The notes under the pieces are model-generated. The model was given only the letters and a program-made list of their open reading frames with translations, did no database searches and was not told the DNA's origin. From assembly GCA_030248195.1 (NCBI GenBank), contig JASAND010013174.1, positions 1 through 64,000 on the forward strand: DNA of 64,000 nt, in the 5' to 3' direction. Source of the stretch: Trissonchulus latispiculum. Its lineage: Eukaryota > Nematoda > Enoplea > Enoplida > Ironidae. The position numbers and the translations under genes are program-made. Shown one piece after another: positions 24,428 through 36,914 of the stretch (the first letter of the stretch is position 1; every line of letters begins with the position of its first letter).

Positions 24428-25286
24428 GCTAACAGTCGCCATGACATTTGAAAGCTTTCTACAGGTTGCCTTTCCGCACGTCTGCAAGACCTACTGTACC
24501 ATGCGAAACGTCTCCATCGTCATCACGTCAACCGTTGTCTGTGCATTCTCTCTGAACGTTTGCATACCAATAGTTCGCGACATCGTCTCCAGGACTTGCC
24601 CGGAGTCAAATGTCACCCGTTACATGATGGGTATTCGGGAGGCCAAATGGGCCCGGGCCTACGAACGGACCTACATGGCCCTCCACTCCAGTACCGTAAT
24701 CATATTTCCAATTCTAATACTGGTCGGACTATCGCTGGGCATCACTTACGAGCTGACCTACCGACGGCGCCAGCTGACCAATATGACCATACAGAAGCGC
24801 TGTGTGATGCGCCTGACCGCAGCCACAACTGCGTGTCATATCGCATTCGAGTTCCCAGCGCTGTTCCTGTTCCTGACGGCAGTGATGAGCGCTGAGGGCT
24901 CCATGCGATTCTACGCCGGCTGTACGGCCGTTGTAATCTTCAACTTTCTCAGCATCCTGAACGCGTCGATACCGTTTCTGATCTACATCGCCTGTACGGA
25001 GAAGTTCCGACATCTGTTCATGCAACGACACGGGTGCCGGTTTAAGGGCGCCAGACTGCAGGAAATGCTCCGTATCGCCTACGCGGATACCGGGTTTGCG
25101 ATTTCCTTTTCCTCCGGTCTGGCGCCGCGATCCGAGCTTTGCCCGCGGACAGTTGCCAACGTCTACGCTGTGGAAGAGGAAGAGCTGGATTCGGCGGACC
25201 GGGAGGAAAAGGACCTTTGCTGTATTGAAGTATATGACAACAAATTGAGGGATAGTAATAATACAGAGGAAATGTCGCTGGTTTAA
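24428..25286 (+). CDS. FMRFamide-receptor-like GPCR, exon 3 (TM3 to C-terminus)
   Basis: Residues 153-438. It completes TM3 as ATWLTVAMTFESF, the WLTVA-x-T-x-E framing typical of FMRFamide-type receptors. However, the DRY/ERY motif reads E-S-F, with Ser162 where the G-protein-coupling Arg should be. TM4 is 181-202. Extracellular loop 2 has Cys210 and the sequon NVT (214-216). TM5 is about 241-262 (Pro247), TM6 about 280-304 (Pro296), and TM7 about 319-340 ending PFLIY in the NPxxY position, followed by the helix-8-like TEKFRHLF. The C-tail of about 90 residues is acidic near its end. The stop TAA is at 25284-25286. The exon is clearly more GC-rich than its surroundings. A neuropeptide ligand is inferred from family resemblance only. 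Confidence 0.93.
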
Positions 25287-25318
25287 ACATTGTTTGTTGT
25301 TGTTGTTGTTGTTGTCGA
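25287..25318 (+). repeat. (TTG)n run in the GPCR 3' region
   Basis: About seven TTG units just after the stop codon, probably in the 3' UTR. Confidence 0.8.
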
Positions 25319-25464
25319 CTGTACGTACGTAGATGATTATGTTTGTGTGCACAATTGTATTATTTGTATTAAGAATGTTTTATCCGACGTATGCTACACA
25401 TTCTAGTAAGACAGGACGGCAAACGCGCAGGATGAAAGGAACTAATTTTTGAGTCATTTTTCAG

Positions 25465-25745
25465 CCTTCTCCGATTTTGCTCAGTTTCATAAGGAGGTTA
25501 TAATAGGCAGGGTAAGACATAAAGCCATACTAGAATTACTTTGCAGTGAGCTAAATTCGAAATATCCGAGGAGCTTCCACGTATTTGTAGCTGTAGGTTT
25601 ATATAAACTGGTGGACGCAGGAGAAACAGCTCCTAAAGCTGAAATATTAGTTAAAAATGAACCCATTAAATTAGTCAAGCAGGTGCTGTTTGACTTGTCG
25701 TGTGCGGATGTTCAGGTTTTTTTGCTCAAAAAACCGGAAAACTAA
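25465..25745 (+). CDS. Candidate exon of an unrecognised protein
   Basis: A stop-free stretch of about 93 codons begins after a TTTTTCAG acceptor and ends at TAA 25743-25745. Its translation (FSDFAQFHKEVIIGRVRHKA, then AILELLCSELNSKY and KAEILVKNEPIKLVKQV) has balanced, globular-looking composition, unlike random AT-rich frames nearby. No ATG fits the start and I recognise no family. A strong internal donor (CAGG-GTAAGA, near 25510) could also end an exon there. It lies 180 bp after the GPCR on the same strand. It could be a terminal exon of another gene, or a fragment carried by a transposon. Confidence 0.28.
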
Positions 25746-28700
25746 TCTGGCAGGGTGAGCGGCTTTTCTGGGGGTGAGCTCCATGTCTCTGGAGAGGTGA
25801 AACCATCCCACCCAAACCCACGCCAAGCACGTGAATGGTCCACAATTTTCATGTCATTTTCACTTAGATTTTTGTCATTTCCACACACCGTACTTCCCTC
25901 GCCATTAGTCCACAAAACAAGAAATTTGCGTTTGCTGCAAAGCTTTTCCTTCATATGATTCATAATAATACGCAAAAAATTATCCGGTACGTGTTAAACA
26001 TAGGAAAACTAATAAATTAGAAAGCTTTCGAGCTAACCAAAAATTTGAACGCTGTGCAGGAGCAAATGGGCCGTAACATTGCGCAATCTTAATCTGCGGG
26101 GCGTTTCACAAAGGGCTCATAGCGCTAAGAGCTCCTAAGTTTACCACTTATGAGAAAAGTTAGGAGAATGGTGTTTCCGACGCTGCAAACAAGACCTCCA
26201 AATCCCAAAAGGACCCAAAATCGGCTCATACACACTTTCAAGTCATTTTCTATAAGCCAAGATAAAGGTGCAATGTATTGTATTCCTCCAGAAAAGTTCT
26301 ATAAAGCTTAGTCATAGACAAATACTGGACTAGGTAGCGTAACTAGTATAGGGCGTTTCGATCCTCACTTTCTGTAAGGGAAGACAGGAGCAATTGTCCT
26401 GGTCACCCTACTGAAAGTAATCTTGTGTACCGCTAGCACCTCTGCTAACCCTACTGTCTGTTTTACGATTGCCTCCCGGGTCACTATACGAATCATAGTA
26501 CCTCTAGTAACCATAGTCTGTACCTTGCACTCCTAGTATGTGTCACCCTGTTTCTCCACTAGCGATCTAATTCCCAGTACTTCCTTGCTCCTTCTCCCAG
26601 TTCAGACTTTTTTACAGGCTCTTTTTTTGGCCCTCTGAGCTCTTCCTTCGGACTTTCGGACCCGGAGTCGGCTCCCACGGATCTAATCCTAGGATATAGC
26701 TAGGAAAAGTTTCTTTTCATGTATGAATAGAGCATAGTCCGTAGAGTTATTTTGTAAAAAATTTGGGCTCCAAAATTTCTTTTGGGCAGGCTTTAACTTC
26801 GAATTTCGGTTCTGGGTCCCTGGGTCCAAAGTGGCTACTCTGACCAATTCTCTTAGCCCTGTTTATTGACTCCAGCAATCCACTTGTTTGGTGTACTACT
26901 GCTCTAGTAAGCACAGCACAAACAATTTGGCGTAGTAATTTCGCTGCTGGACTGGTCTGGGTAGAGTGACTGGTCAAAAATCTTATTTCAAGACCAGAAA
27001 GCCTAAAAACTCGCCAATGCCGGCTTTTCGTGGCGTCGAATTCAAATATGGCATCCCACACATGTGATGCTGGCCTCCCCCTGGGTCCGGAGGTCGGGGT
27101 CACGACTAACAGCGGTTAGTGGGTCTGACGGGTCTGAGGTACCCAAAACATGCTCTATATAGTTTTTCGGGGTCTCAGAGCTCGAATTTGGCCTTAGTTT
27201 GGCTGTGGCAGCCATTCCGCACCTTTTTTACAAAAAGCTGTGAGTGAAATCTTTGCGAAAAAGTAAGCAAAAAATCCAGCCAGCCCAGAGGTCATGGCAA
27301 GCTATTCAATATATGGCTAGATAGTACAGAGTGTGGATATGTCACATGCATAATATGGGTTATCTCAGCGAAGTCCGTTGTGAATAACCGCAAAATTTTC
27401 AATTTTGGTTCGGAGTTGTAGAAGGGATTTTGGAGTGGTCTGCTGTTTTGAGTACCGTGGTACCGAAGAAGTTGGGCCTTGGTGATTTTTTGGGCCGTTT
27501 TTAGTTTTCGTAGAAGTGCGTTTTCAAAGTTTTAGCTTATTTGGAAATATTGTAAATTCTATATCTTGCCTTATTACTGAGTTTTTCCAAAAGTAAAGAA
27601 AACTGCCTGGCGTATGCAGGTGTAGCGGAAGTGTTGGAATATAGCGATTACCAACCACTTGCTACTGGAACTGCGCCCAATAGATGACGCGCCTGGCCTA
27701 TCAGAAGCCAGTTCGTGGGGAGCCTCGCCAGTAACTGATGTTACACGTAACGTACCAGGCTAACCCTAAGTAAGTCATAGAGAACCACGAATAAATATAG
27801 ATATTTAATAATGGCGCATTGGTCGGGAAAATGCACGTACATAAATGAAGAGGCAAAGCATAGAAATAAGCACACATATAATAAGGCCACAATGACGGAG
27901 CATAAGGCATACCAACACAGAGTACACGTGGGAGCTACAGACGAGTGGGGAACTCGGCTGTCTTGACAAGTGCCATGTCTATGGCGGCGACCACCCAAGT
28001 CTACAACAAACAACCAACTGAATTCAATAAACGGGAGAGACTGAAGTGTCCGCAGACAAATATGCAAATTAGTCTGCAGACGAAGCAAAATATGTAAACA
28101 AACATCTTACACATATGCATCTCCACTACACAGGCGTAAAACATATCCGCAAAATTTGGTTGAAGGAGTGACGAGAAAACCAAAAACAAGAATTTGCAAA
28201 TTTTTATTGTTTGCTTTAGTTTTAGGAATTCGCTATGTTTTCAATCAGCTGCAGTGTTTTTGTTAAATAATAGTAATAAGTAACACAATGGTAACATCTA
28301 AAACCCAACAGATTTAACTTTTGTATAAAATGATCTTACATTACATTGTTTGTGCAAATGGTCAATTCCCTAGCGTTCCTAGTGTGTCTTTTGGTAGCGC
28401 CAAATACGCTCAAATGGCCCTCAAACGTGCGGGTGTTTGTCGTGTTTGCTCACTCTTTTGTCTGACCAGTATGGGTCAGAGAGGTCCCCAACTCGAGTTC
28501 TAAAAGAGGGGGGTATGCGCTGGAATTCCCCGGCTGGAATGCCAGCACACCGGGGAATGCGCTAAGCAAGGGAGGAAAACCGACCGGTTTCGGTCGTATT
28601 CAGGCAAACACTGACTGAGTTTTGAAATTTTGGGCCTGAGCTGACAGCTAACTGACAGCTCAGTGACAGTTCAGGAGTGGCGGAATTTCTTTTGCTTTGA

Positions 28701-31061
28701 GTGAAAAAGCTTTCAGAAACTTCTAGAAGCTTGCTATCTTTTGCATTACCCAGTTCGCGGTCGATCGGCCTGGCTGGTCAGTTAGGGTCGAAATTAATGA
28801 GAAAAACGAAATAGTACCCCGTAACTGACTATTTTTTGATAAACTCTTCGTGCTGAAACTTGGCGAAATTTAATAAAATTTTGGTTAACACGTAAAGCAA
28901 ACCAAAGGGGTAGTTTTTCTGATTTAAAAAATTAACTTTAAATTGGTCAAAAAGTAAATTGTTCAGAACATTGGCCACCTGGGACCGATTATGAAAAAAT
29001 AAGATTTAAGTGCCATTTTCGGCTCTATATTTAATAATATTTACTTTTATTATTTGTGGCTGCTCCCTTGTTTCCAAGCCCTTTCTCTTATTTTCGACTT
29101 GAACTTTTGGCCGAAAGCTAGAAATGCAGCTCATGAATACTGGTAACAATTGCTCTCCACTGCTGAAACTCTACGTCCTCAGATGACCGAGGATAGGAGG
29201 GCTGTAAAGTTGGTAGCGTACGAACTGACCAACCTTTACGAGTGGGAACTGTGCACAAGGGTAATGTCGAACCTGGAGGAGATGTAGTTCCAGTCGACCT
29301 AAGCTAACCTCGCCAAAGGACCTAAGTGAATCTTACCTAACGGAGTTTAACCGCCGATGAAGAGCAAAGACTCAATTATAATAGATCTACCCCAAATTTG
29401 CTGAAAAGTACATACTTAAAAATGTCTAACTACCTACCCAAATAATCTCAGAAAAACCTTACCTACCTACTATACAATTCTAATACAAAAACCTAACTAA
29501 AATGACGCCCTAAAATGGTCCAAAAAGAGACCACATTGACTTGAAAGATATGCTTGACAAAGGGGGTGACCCCCGAGAATGCGTACAATAAAGTGTGAGA
29601 TAACTACAGGAAATAGAACGAGACAAATGAAGTTTACAGAAATTTCCAATACAAACCAAAATAGAACAACAAAAGAATGTTCACCAGACAAAGCAAATAT
29701 AGTAAATAAATCCCAATACTCTAGATTACTACCTTATGCCTAAACTAATCAGAGGAATTTTGAAGACTGCATAGAAATTAAGAAAAGGAATAAAAAGAGA
29801 AACTTTCGTAGGAAAAGAGAGAAGATACTTTTGATTAAATAAAGAATGAATAATTAATAATTGTTTAGCTCTACAGGGTCACCCCGAAGCGAAAGAAAGT
29901 CTAAAGCGGTCCCCACTTTAGACTGGAAATAGGATTAAAAGTAAAGCACAGCTAATACAGATCCCAAACAGAGAGCGAAGGGCTAGACACGACCAGTCAC
30001 TGCAGACAAGCGAAGGCAGACAAAACTAGTTTCGAGGAGCCGTGGTAGAATTTGATTGGTTAATTTTGAGACCCCCTTGGAAAGCGAGATGCTGGGAGAG
30101 ACTCTTAGCGAAAATAGACAAGTACACAGCGCCACCTAGTGACTAGGCTGGCTGATACACATATACGTAATTTACACATAAACACACTAAACATTTCAAC
30201 TAAAAGATTTTCAAATAAATTCCACAACACAATTTCCAAAATAAATTTCACACATTATAAATTACTTCCAAAATAACATTTCTACCCTAATTTCAATCCA
30301 AAATAAATTTTATCAACACACATTAATATTTTAGAGGGCTGACGTCACGTCACCTCATTACAGGGCAATTGTTATCCAAAAATGTGCATAAAGCTTCCTA
30401 CGTAATTTTTCACGAAATACAAATTAAATAATAATAGTTTACGGACCTACCTTACGATATCTGTAGCTAACACTTAATTTATTTTATTTATTATTGAGGG
30501 AGTTAAGCCCCCTCCGAACCTAAGTAAACGCCGTAAGGTGTGTGCTAACTCCTTCTCTGCGAGGCAATTCTTTGCTGGAACTAGGCCAGGCTAAAGGGCA
30601 AATGGGGACACAGCCTAGTGAATGGAAAGTTGAATGGACGTTTTAGACACGTGACTACTACGCAGTCTGGGAAGCAGACGACTTCCCAGGGTGGGAAAGG
30701 GAAAAAGTTTAGGACTTAACACAAAGGTCAATTTAGAGGCTCACCTTTTAAGAGGCTAATATTGCGAAATAAAAGGTAATCCCATGGAAACCTTTTAGCC
30801 TATAACTTTCTTAATATTGGGAGCTAAAGGATCTGGTTTGGATTTTTCGAAATGGGAAAGAATTATCTTTCAGATGAATCTAAGTTAAGTTATATTTTCG
30901 ATCAAAATTATAAAAATCAACTGATTAATAATCACAAATTAAGCCTAATTAACATTAAATAACACCTTTTATCATAATTTTACGTACCTACCTAACTAAT
31001 AACGATTCTTAGGTAAATCAGCTTCCAATTTATGTACTTCTTAACCGTATAAAATGCTATT
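25746..31061. other. Intergenic stretch with old repeats
   Basis: No convincing gene. About 26670-27190 is a copy of a dispersed repeat found inverted at 54600-55140. About 28510-28560 has a small inverted repeat (gcgctggaattccccgg against ccggggaatgcgc). About 29160-29290 has a short coding-like frame, MTEDRRAVKLVAYELTNLYE, ending at a TAG; it has no start context and looks like a decayed retroelement or gene fragment. 29400-31060 is AT-rich with no recognised element. Confidence 0.35.
26670..27190 (+). repeat. Dispersed repeat, copy A
   Basis: Shares blocks such as gaatagagcatagtccgtag and caaacaatttgg, in the same order, with the inverted copy at 54600-55140. By eye similarity is roughly three quarters. 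Ends are not defined. Confidence 0.6.
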
Positions 31062-31065
31062 TTAA

Positions 31066-32013
31066 GGTGGTGATTCCCCTTGGTCACATCAATTTTGAAC
31101 CATTATTACTCATTCATTGCTTGGAGTTAAAAAGCCATTTTTATATCAAAATGCAGCTTGACATTTTGTCTTTTTAATGCACACCATGAAATTAATGTTT
31201 GTTTTCTAAAGGTTTTTTAACACATTTTAGAAGAAGTATAATTATCTAGATTTTTTGCAGACTCAAGAAATTTTTTTCGTGAGACATCGGTTATATAAGT
31301 CGATACTTCTATTTTTAGTTGTTGTGAAATCGCTCTTCGTTATTGGGAAATAAGTTGAAGTGTGCTCGCAACCTGGATTTTAGCACTTTTCCAAATTTGG
31401 CAAGCGACCACTTTAGCTAAAAGGTAGCTATCGGAACAACTTAAAAAACGCCCATAAAGTATATTTATGCAGAACACATATGTTTCGTAGCAGCTCTCCA
31501 ATGTGTATGGTGAATACTCCCCAATCTTTGGGAAAAATTTGGTCGTGTTCATGCAAAACTCCAGTTTTTATGCTAGCAGCCAACGAGATAGTAAATGGAA
31601 GATGATCATGCGTCGGATAATTTGACCCTGTGACACCTTCAAATCGACACCCTTCTTTTGATTTTACAGCTTGCATAGTTCATGACAGGTTTCTGCAGAA
31701 AGAACAAGTTTTCGACGCCAAAATAGAAAGGCTGGCTATATCTCACGATAGGGAAAAGCTAGAAAGTTACTTCTAAAAGCAAAATTGTAGAGTTCAACGA
31801 TGTCCTTCGAATGGATATAGTCACAGCTATGGAGCTGTTGCCAAACTTTCAAAAATTGGCAAAAACCGCATTGAACGGAAATCTCGAATTTCTGAAGTAG
31901 ATTGCGGGAGGGTGTCAGAACGCTAAACGAACTTATTTTAGAAAGTTTCGTCTAATTTCATCTTGATTCATGCCGCCAACCAACAGTATGTGCCAAAAAA
32001 AGGTATCACCACC
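31066..32013. mobile_element. TTAA-type MITE, copy 1
   Basis: A 948-bp element with ends GGTGGTGATTCC and GGTATCACCACC. The left target is TTAA (31062-31065); on the right it abuts copy 2 through TAAA (32014-32017). No coding capacity. Piggybac-like by target and terminal repeat. Confidence 0.85.
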
Positions 32014-32017
32014 TAAA

Positions 32018-32802
32018 GGAGGTGATTCGTTTTGCAGACATAAACTTTGAACCATTGCTTGGAGATAAGAAGCCACTTTTATATAAAAATGGAGCTTAAC
32101 ATTTTTTCTTTTATATGAATAAAATTTAACTAATTTTGGATTTCGAAAAACAATCAACGGATTTTTGAAGAAGTGCAATTTTCAGATTTTTTGCACAGTG
32201 AAGTAACTTTTTCGAGACAGATCTCTATCAAATACCTTTTTAGTTGTTATTAAATAGCTCCTCGTAATGGAGAAATTGACTAAAATGTTTCCTGGTTTCT
32301 GCCTACTTTTCCCAGCTTTAGCAAGCGACCACTTTAGCTAGAAGGCAGCAGTCGGGGCAACTAAAAAGGTCCCGAGGTATTTATGTGTACAACACAACCA
32401 TCCAGCATGTATACTAAACAGGGTTTTTTTTTGGTTTTCGGATTTTGTTTCAACCTTGCGTCCCGCTAAATTTAAGTTGCGTCCCGTTAAGAAATTTTGC
32501 GTCCAGGCAGAAATCTTGTTTTAGCGGGTTTTTAGTGCAAAAATTGTTTTATTTATAAAAATTTCTGTAATTTCTTTAGTGCAAAGCTATTTAGACTATT
32601 TAGAAAGTTGATGCTGCTTAGCGGTAATGCACGATTACAGGATTACCAACCAAGAATATAGATGCGTCCAACATACACGACGGGGGGTCTGGGGGGCGGA
32701 GCCCCCCAGAAGTTGAAGAATTTTTTTGAAATTACAGAATAATCCGTAATGGAAATGTTTAAAAAGATTTTATTTGGCATCTGTTGCAGAACGTAGTAAT
32801 TT

Positions 32803-32848
<46 letters not shown>

Positions 32849-34449
32849 ACACACATTATTCCGATATTTCAATGTTAGTTAAACTAATTAAAGTATTAAA
32901 AATTTATGAAATATTTAGAAATATCATTGAGAAGAAAGGTAGCAAACATTAAAACATACATTCGGTTTCCCAAACTTTGACAACTGGTGATCCTTGATAG
33001 CAGGATTTTTGCAAATGAGCACCGGGGGGTCTGGGGGGCGGAGCCCCCCTGTAGTTGGAGATATTTCGAAATTACGGATTAAATCCGTTGTGGAAATGTT
33101 TAAAAAGATTATTTGGCAACTGTTACATCTATTCTAACTAAAGCTCCTAACGCTAATGCATTTTTTGTGTTAATTGCATCTGTGAATTCTTAAATTTTGA
33201 ATAAAGGCAGTATAAAGTCAATAGAGAAGCGTGTATGCTCCTTGCAGCGTTATTCAACTGCAAAACAGTGAAGCATTTGTAAATACTATTAACGTTAGTT
33301 ACGATAAATTGATAGTGAATTGCTCGTACAAGGCCTTTTGTATTTGAAAATTTCAGAAAAATGGTAATCTTGCATTATTTTAAATTGCCATTTGTGTATT
33401 TTTTGGGAAAAACGTTTTTTTAGAAGAACCAAAAAATTTGGATATTCTGCTTCTGCTAGAGTTACAAATTTTGTTAATTTCGGGGTTTTACTTTAATCTT
33501 GATCCTGCCTGACCTTTTGAATGAGAACAATATAAATGTATAAATATATATAAATGTATATAAATGCACCTAGTAATCTCTATGTATTTATTGACGTGAA
33601 ATTCATGAGTTCGAAAAGATCTGATATATATGGATGCAGGTGGACAACAACTTAACAAATAACATTGAGTAACATTGAGACATGACCTTGCACCTTGGCA
33701 TTCCATGACGAAGTGGAAAACACCGGGGGTCTGGGGGCGGAGCCCCCAGGACCCGAAGAAATTTTTGGAAAAAACGGAAAAATTGGTACTGGAAACATTT
33801 ATAGTTTTTACTCTTACAAAAGTGAATTTTCTCCCGAAATAATGTTGCGTCTAGCTTGCGTCCCGCTAAAATTTCATTGCGTCCAGATAAGAAACTTTGC
33901 GTCCAGACGCACATCTGGACGCAAAAAAAACCCTGATACTAAATGCTCCGCAATCGCTGGAAACATCTGATCGTGTTTATGCAAAAACTACATTTTTATG
34001 ATAGTAGCCTATGGGAAAGTAGTTAAAAATGATCATGCCTCAGGTAATTGGTATCTGTGAGTCCTTCAAACTGACGCCCTTACTTCAATTATACGGTTTG
34101 CACATTTCAAGGAACAATTGATTATTTGATTTCTGCAAAAATGACAAGTTTTGTACGCCAAAATAAGATGATTGATAATATCTCACGATTGCGAAAAGCT
34201 AGAAGGTTAGTTTAAAAAGCAAAAATGTAGAACATAACAAGAACAAGATCTTTCGAATAAATATAACTACGCAGCTACTGTCTAACTGTCAGAAGTAGGC
34301 AAAAACTGCCATGAACGGAGACGTTTGTGGAAGCTGGATTGCGCGGAATGTCATAGAATACCAAAATAACTGTTTTTGGAAAGTTTCATTAAATTTCGTC
34401 GTGATTTGGGCAATCAATCAACAATACATGCCAAAAAGGAATCACCACC
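32018..34449. mobile_element. TTAA-type MITE, copy 2, carrying a nested insertion
   Basis: Ends are GGAGGTGATTCG and GGAATCACCACC, followed by TTAA (34450-34453). Removing the 1,517-bp hAT-like element at 32419-33935 and its duplicated 8 bp leaves about 907 bp, close to copy 1. It shares internal phrases with copies 1 and 3, for example agcgaccactttagcta and ctcacgat. Confidence 0.85.
32419..33935. mobile_element. hAT-like MITE with GCGTCC words, nested in copy 2
   Basis: Ends are CAGGGTTTTTTTTTGG and GCAAAAAAAACCCTG. The 8-bp target duplication atactaaa is exact (32411-32418 and 33936-33943). Near each end the word GCGTCC (with GCGTCCCG variants) is repeated several times. It contains three copies of the GGGGGGCGGAGCCCCCC-type hairpin module and a (TA)n run at 32808-32842. 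Confidence 0.93.
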
Positions 34450-34453
34450 TTAA

Positions 34454-35450
34454 CAGAACTTTCCTGATTAATTGGCGTTTCTTGCGTAATTTCTTTCTTC
34501 ATAGGTATTCAAGCGTCATTTTAGTTTGTGATAACGAAGTTTTAGTCTATTTCTTAATCGATGGAGAATATCAGATCTTATGCAAGACCCGGGAAGAGTA
34601 ACGACTCTTTCTTATTAGCTTCATTACTTAATTATCCCTAGATCTTCTGTTTCTGCCGATATTCCATTCATTTTTAAATAACTTAAATGAGTTGTGGTGT
34701 TAATTCTAACTTCATTTTCCACTAAAACACGAACCCATGTCCCTATTTAGCTTTTCTGAGTGTTCTAAGTTGGGTGACAACTCTGATACTATCACAATAA
34801 GATTTTATACAATGAATCGCGTTCCATCGTATTAATCCAGGATCTTTAGCACAATCAACACATTTTACACGATTAAGCGTCCTGGTGTACCAAAAGAAGA
34901 CTAATAAAGACCACGATCCACCAAAGTTGAATTTTCATGCCATTTTCGGTTTTTATTTTAGTCTTAACATCACATATATTTCAAATGCCTCTGCTTTGTG
35001 GCTATCTTTCAAAATATTTCGATCTGATTAAGACAAATGTGTGGGGCAAGAAGTACTTTACAAAAACCAGATTTTCATAGTTTACATTATTATTATTATT
35101 AATATTATTAATATTTATTACAATATTTAAGCAAAACTATTGGGGGCGCTAACTTTATGTCGGTGGCGCTGTCGATAATACTATACGCTTCCGCGCATTG
35201 AGAAAAGGCAGTTCCGAATCTAAATAGTTGGGTTTTAGTAAAGTGGTGGATTGAATCCTCAGTAGACTCTGAATTTTTATTCTTAGTGCCTAGTTTTTTC
35301 TCAAACAATGCAGGTAATGTGCAAGGTAATATTATGTTTAAATTACTTTTTGGACAGCATTTAAAGTCAGATTTCAAATTCTTGTAATTTTGGAACTTTT
35401 GTCCGGCTCTTTGTCTTTGCTGTATGGACGGGCAGGATGGGTTTGCTTGA
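34454..35450. other. AT-rich intergenic stretch
   Basis: Nothing recognised apart from a TTA-rich run at 35085-35125. Confidence 0.4.
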
Positions 35451-35458
35451 GCCATAGC

Positions 35459-35886
35459 CATAGTTTCCTTTGGGGGGGGGGGTATCCCCCCCCAAAATTT
35501 GTGACCAAATTTACCCCCCCCCCCAGACTTTTTGACTTACCCTCCCCCAATTTGGCTACCCCCCCGAACCCCCCCCCCAACGATTTTTGGACCCAAAAAG
35601 TTAGCTAAATTTGGTCGAAAAATGGTCATTTTTTGAAAAATTTTTCTTAAATTTTGAAATAAAATCGCTTTAAAACGGTGCAAAAGCGCCTAAAACGTTA
35701 AGAACAAGCCTTATTTTGATGAAAAAAGGGCTAAATTACAGAAAATTTTGCATTTTTTGGCCATTTTTCGAAATTTCTGAGGTGCGAATTCTGGGAGGGG
35801 GTTGGGGGGGGTACCCCCCATCACATTTCGGAGGTCGGCCAAGACTTACCCGCCCCCCCCAGACCCAAAGTTCCAGGGAAACTATG
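35459..35886. mobile_element. hAT-like MITE, CATAGTTTCC family, copy 1
   Basis: A 428-bp element with ends CATAGTTTCC and GGAAACTATG and an exact 8-bp target duplication gccatagc (35451-35458 and 35887-35894). Subterminal C-runs and G-runs alternate with ACCAAATTTnCC-type words. Copy 2 lies at 36915-37776. Confidence 0.92.
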
Positions 35887-36135
35887 GCCATAGCCCATAG
35901 TGTGGTTTGGAAAGGGGGAGGGCAGTGGCGGATCCAGGGAGGGGGGGGCCCCCTCCTTTGACATTTCGGCCCCCCTAGAAAATTTTTTCAGCTGTTTATA
36001 TGCATATTTTGAGTGAAAATTAAGCATAATTTTTGTAAATTTCACAAATTAAAAATTTTCGCCTGCGGCGCACTTAAACTTCTGTGCTGCATTATTACGT
36101 ACGTAGTTCTGTGACAGAACTTCTGTCTCTTAAAC

Positions 36136-36537
36136 CGTAGGTGTACCTTGAGAATACGTTGGGACTTGGGGGAGGGGGTAGCCGAAATTAGGGTGGGTGG
36201 GGTCAGCCGTTTTGAGGTGGGGTGGTGTCCGGGAAAACCGAATTTCGGGGGGGGGGGTAAAAAATTTTTGGTTAGAAATTTAGAAAAAATTTGCTAAAAA
36301 AGCGTTATTTCCAACTAAAAATCAAAACTATTTCTTCATTTTTGCTCAATTATTCGAAAAACTTGGAGTTTTTGCAAAAATTTCGAAATTTTCCAAAAAA
36401 TTTCGAATTGTTTCAAAATTTAGAGGGTGGGGTCTGGGATTTGGCCATTTGGGGGTGGGGTCTGCCTCCGAAATTTCGAGGGTGGGGTCGGCACTTTTCC
36501 ATTTGGGGGGAGGGGTTTCCCCCCAGGTACACCTATG
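36136..36537. mobile_element. hAT-like MITE with TAGGTGTACC ends
   Basis: A 402-bp element with ends CGTAGGTGTACC and GGTACACCTATG. Target duplication tcttaaac/tcttaaag (7 of 8). The interior repeats ggtggggtc-like words. Confidence 0.85.
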
Positions 36538-36914
36538 TCTTAAAGTGTCTTCTATTTTGTTTCCTTTCTTGTTTTGTAAGTATATAATTGTACTGTACTC
36601 AACACGTTCAGTTTATTTTATGACTATATACCGGCTTATATACGGGCTTTTACAAATTTTATTTTGCTTTCATAATTTATACATATATAAATGGGCAATG
36701 CAAGACTGATAATTGGCTTCTGAAAGTGCTCTGAATATATATATAAATCGTGGAAGTGAAAAATTCTGAAAAGCATCCAATTCCCGTTTTGGTTTTCCAC
36801 TGATCGATTATACAACTTATCTCATCTTAACTAATCTTTTTAAACATTTTAATTCCCGAATTTTCCACGATTTCAAAAAATTCTTCAACTTCTGGGGGGC
36901 TCCGCCTCCCAGAC

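Noticed and set aside
29160..29290. Exon beginning MTEDRRAVKLVAYELTNLYE
   Set aside because: Only about 34 codons, no clear splice partner and no family; left as a possible decayed fragment.
31062..34453. One large 3.4 kb TTAA element
   Set aside because: Terminal repeats also occur back to back at 32002-32029, and removing the nested hAT-like insert leaves two units of about 0.9 kb.
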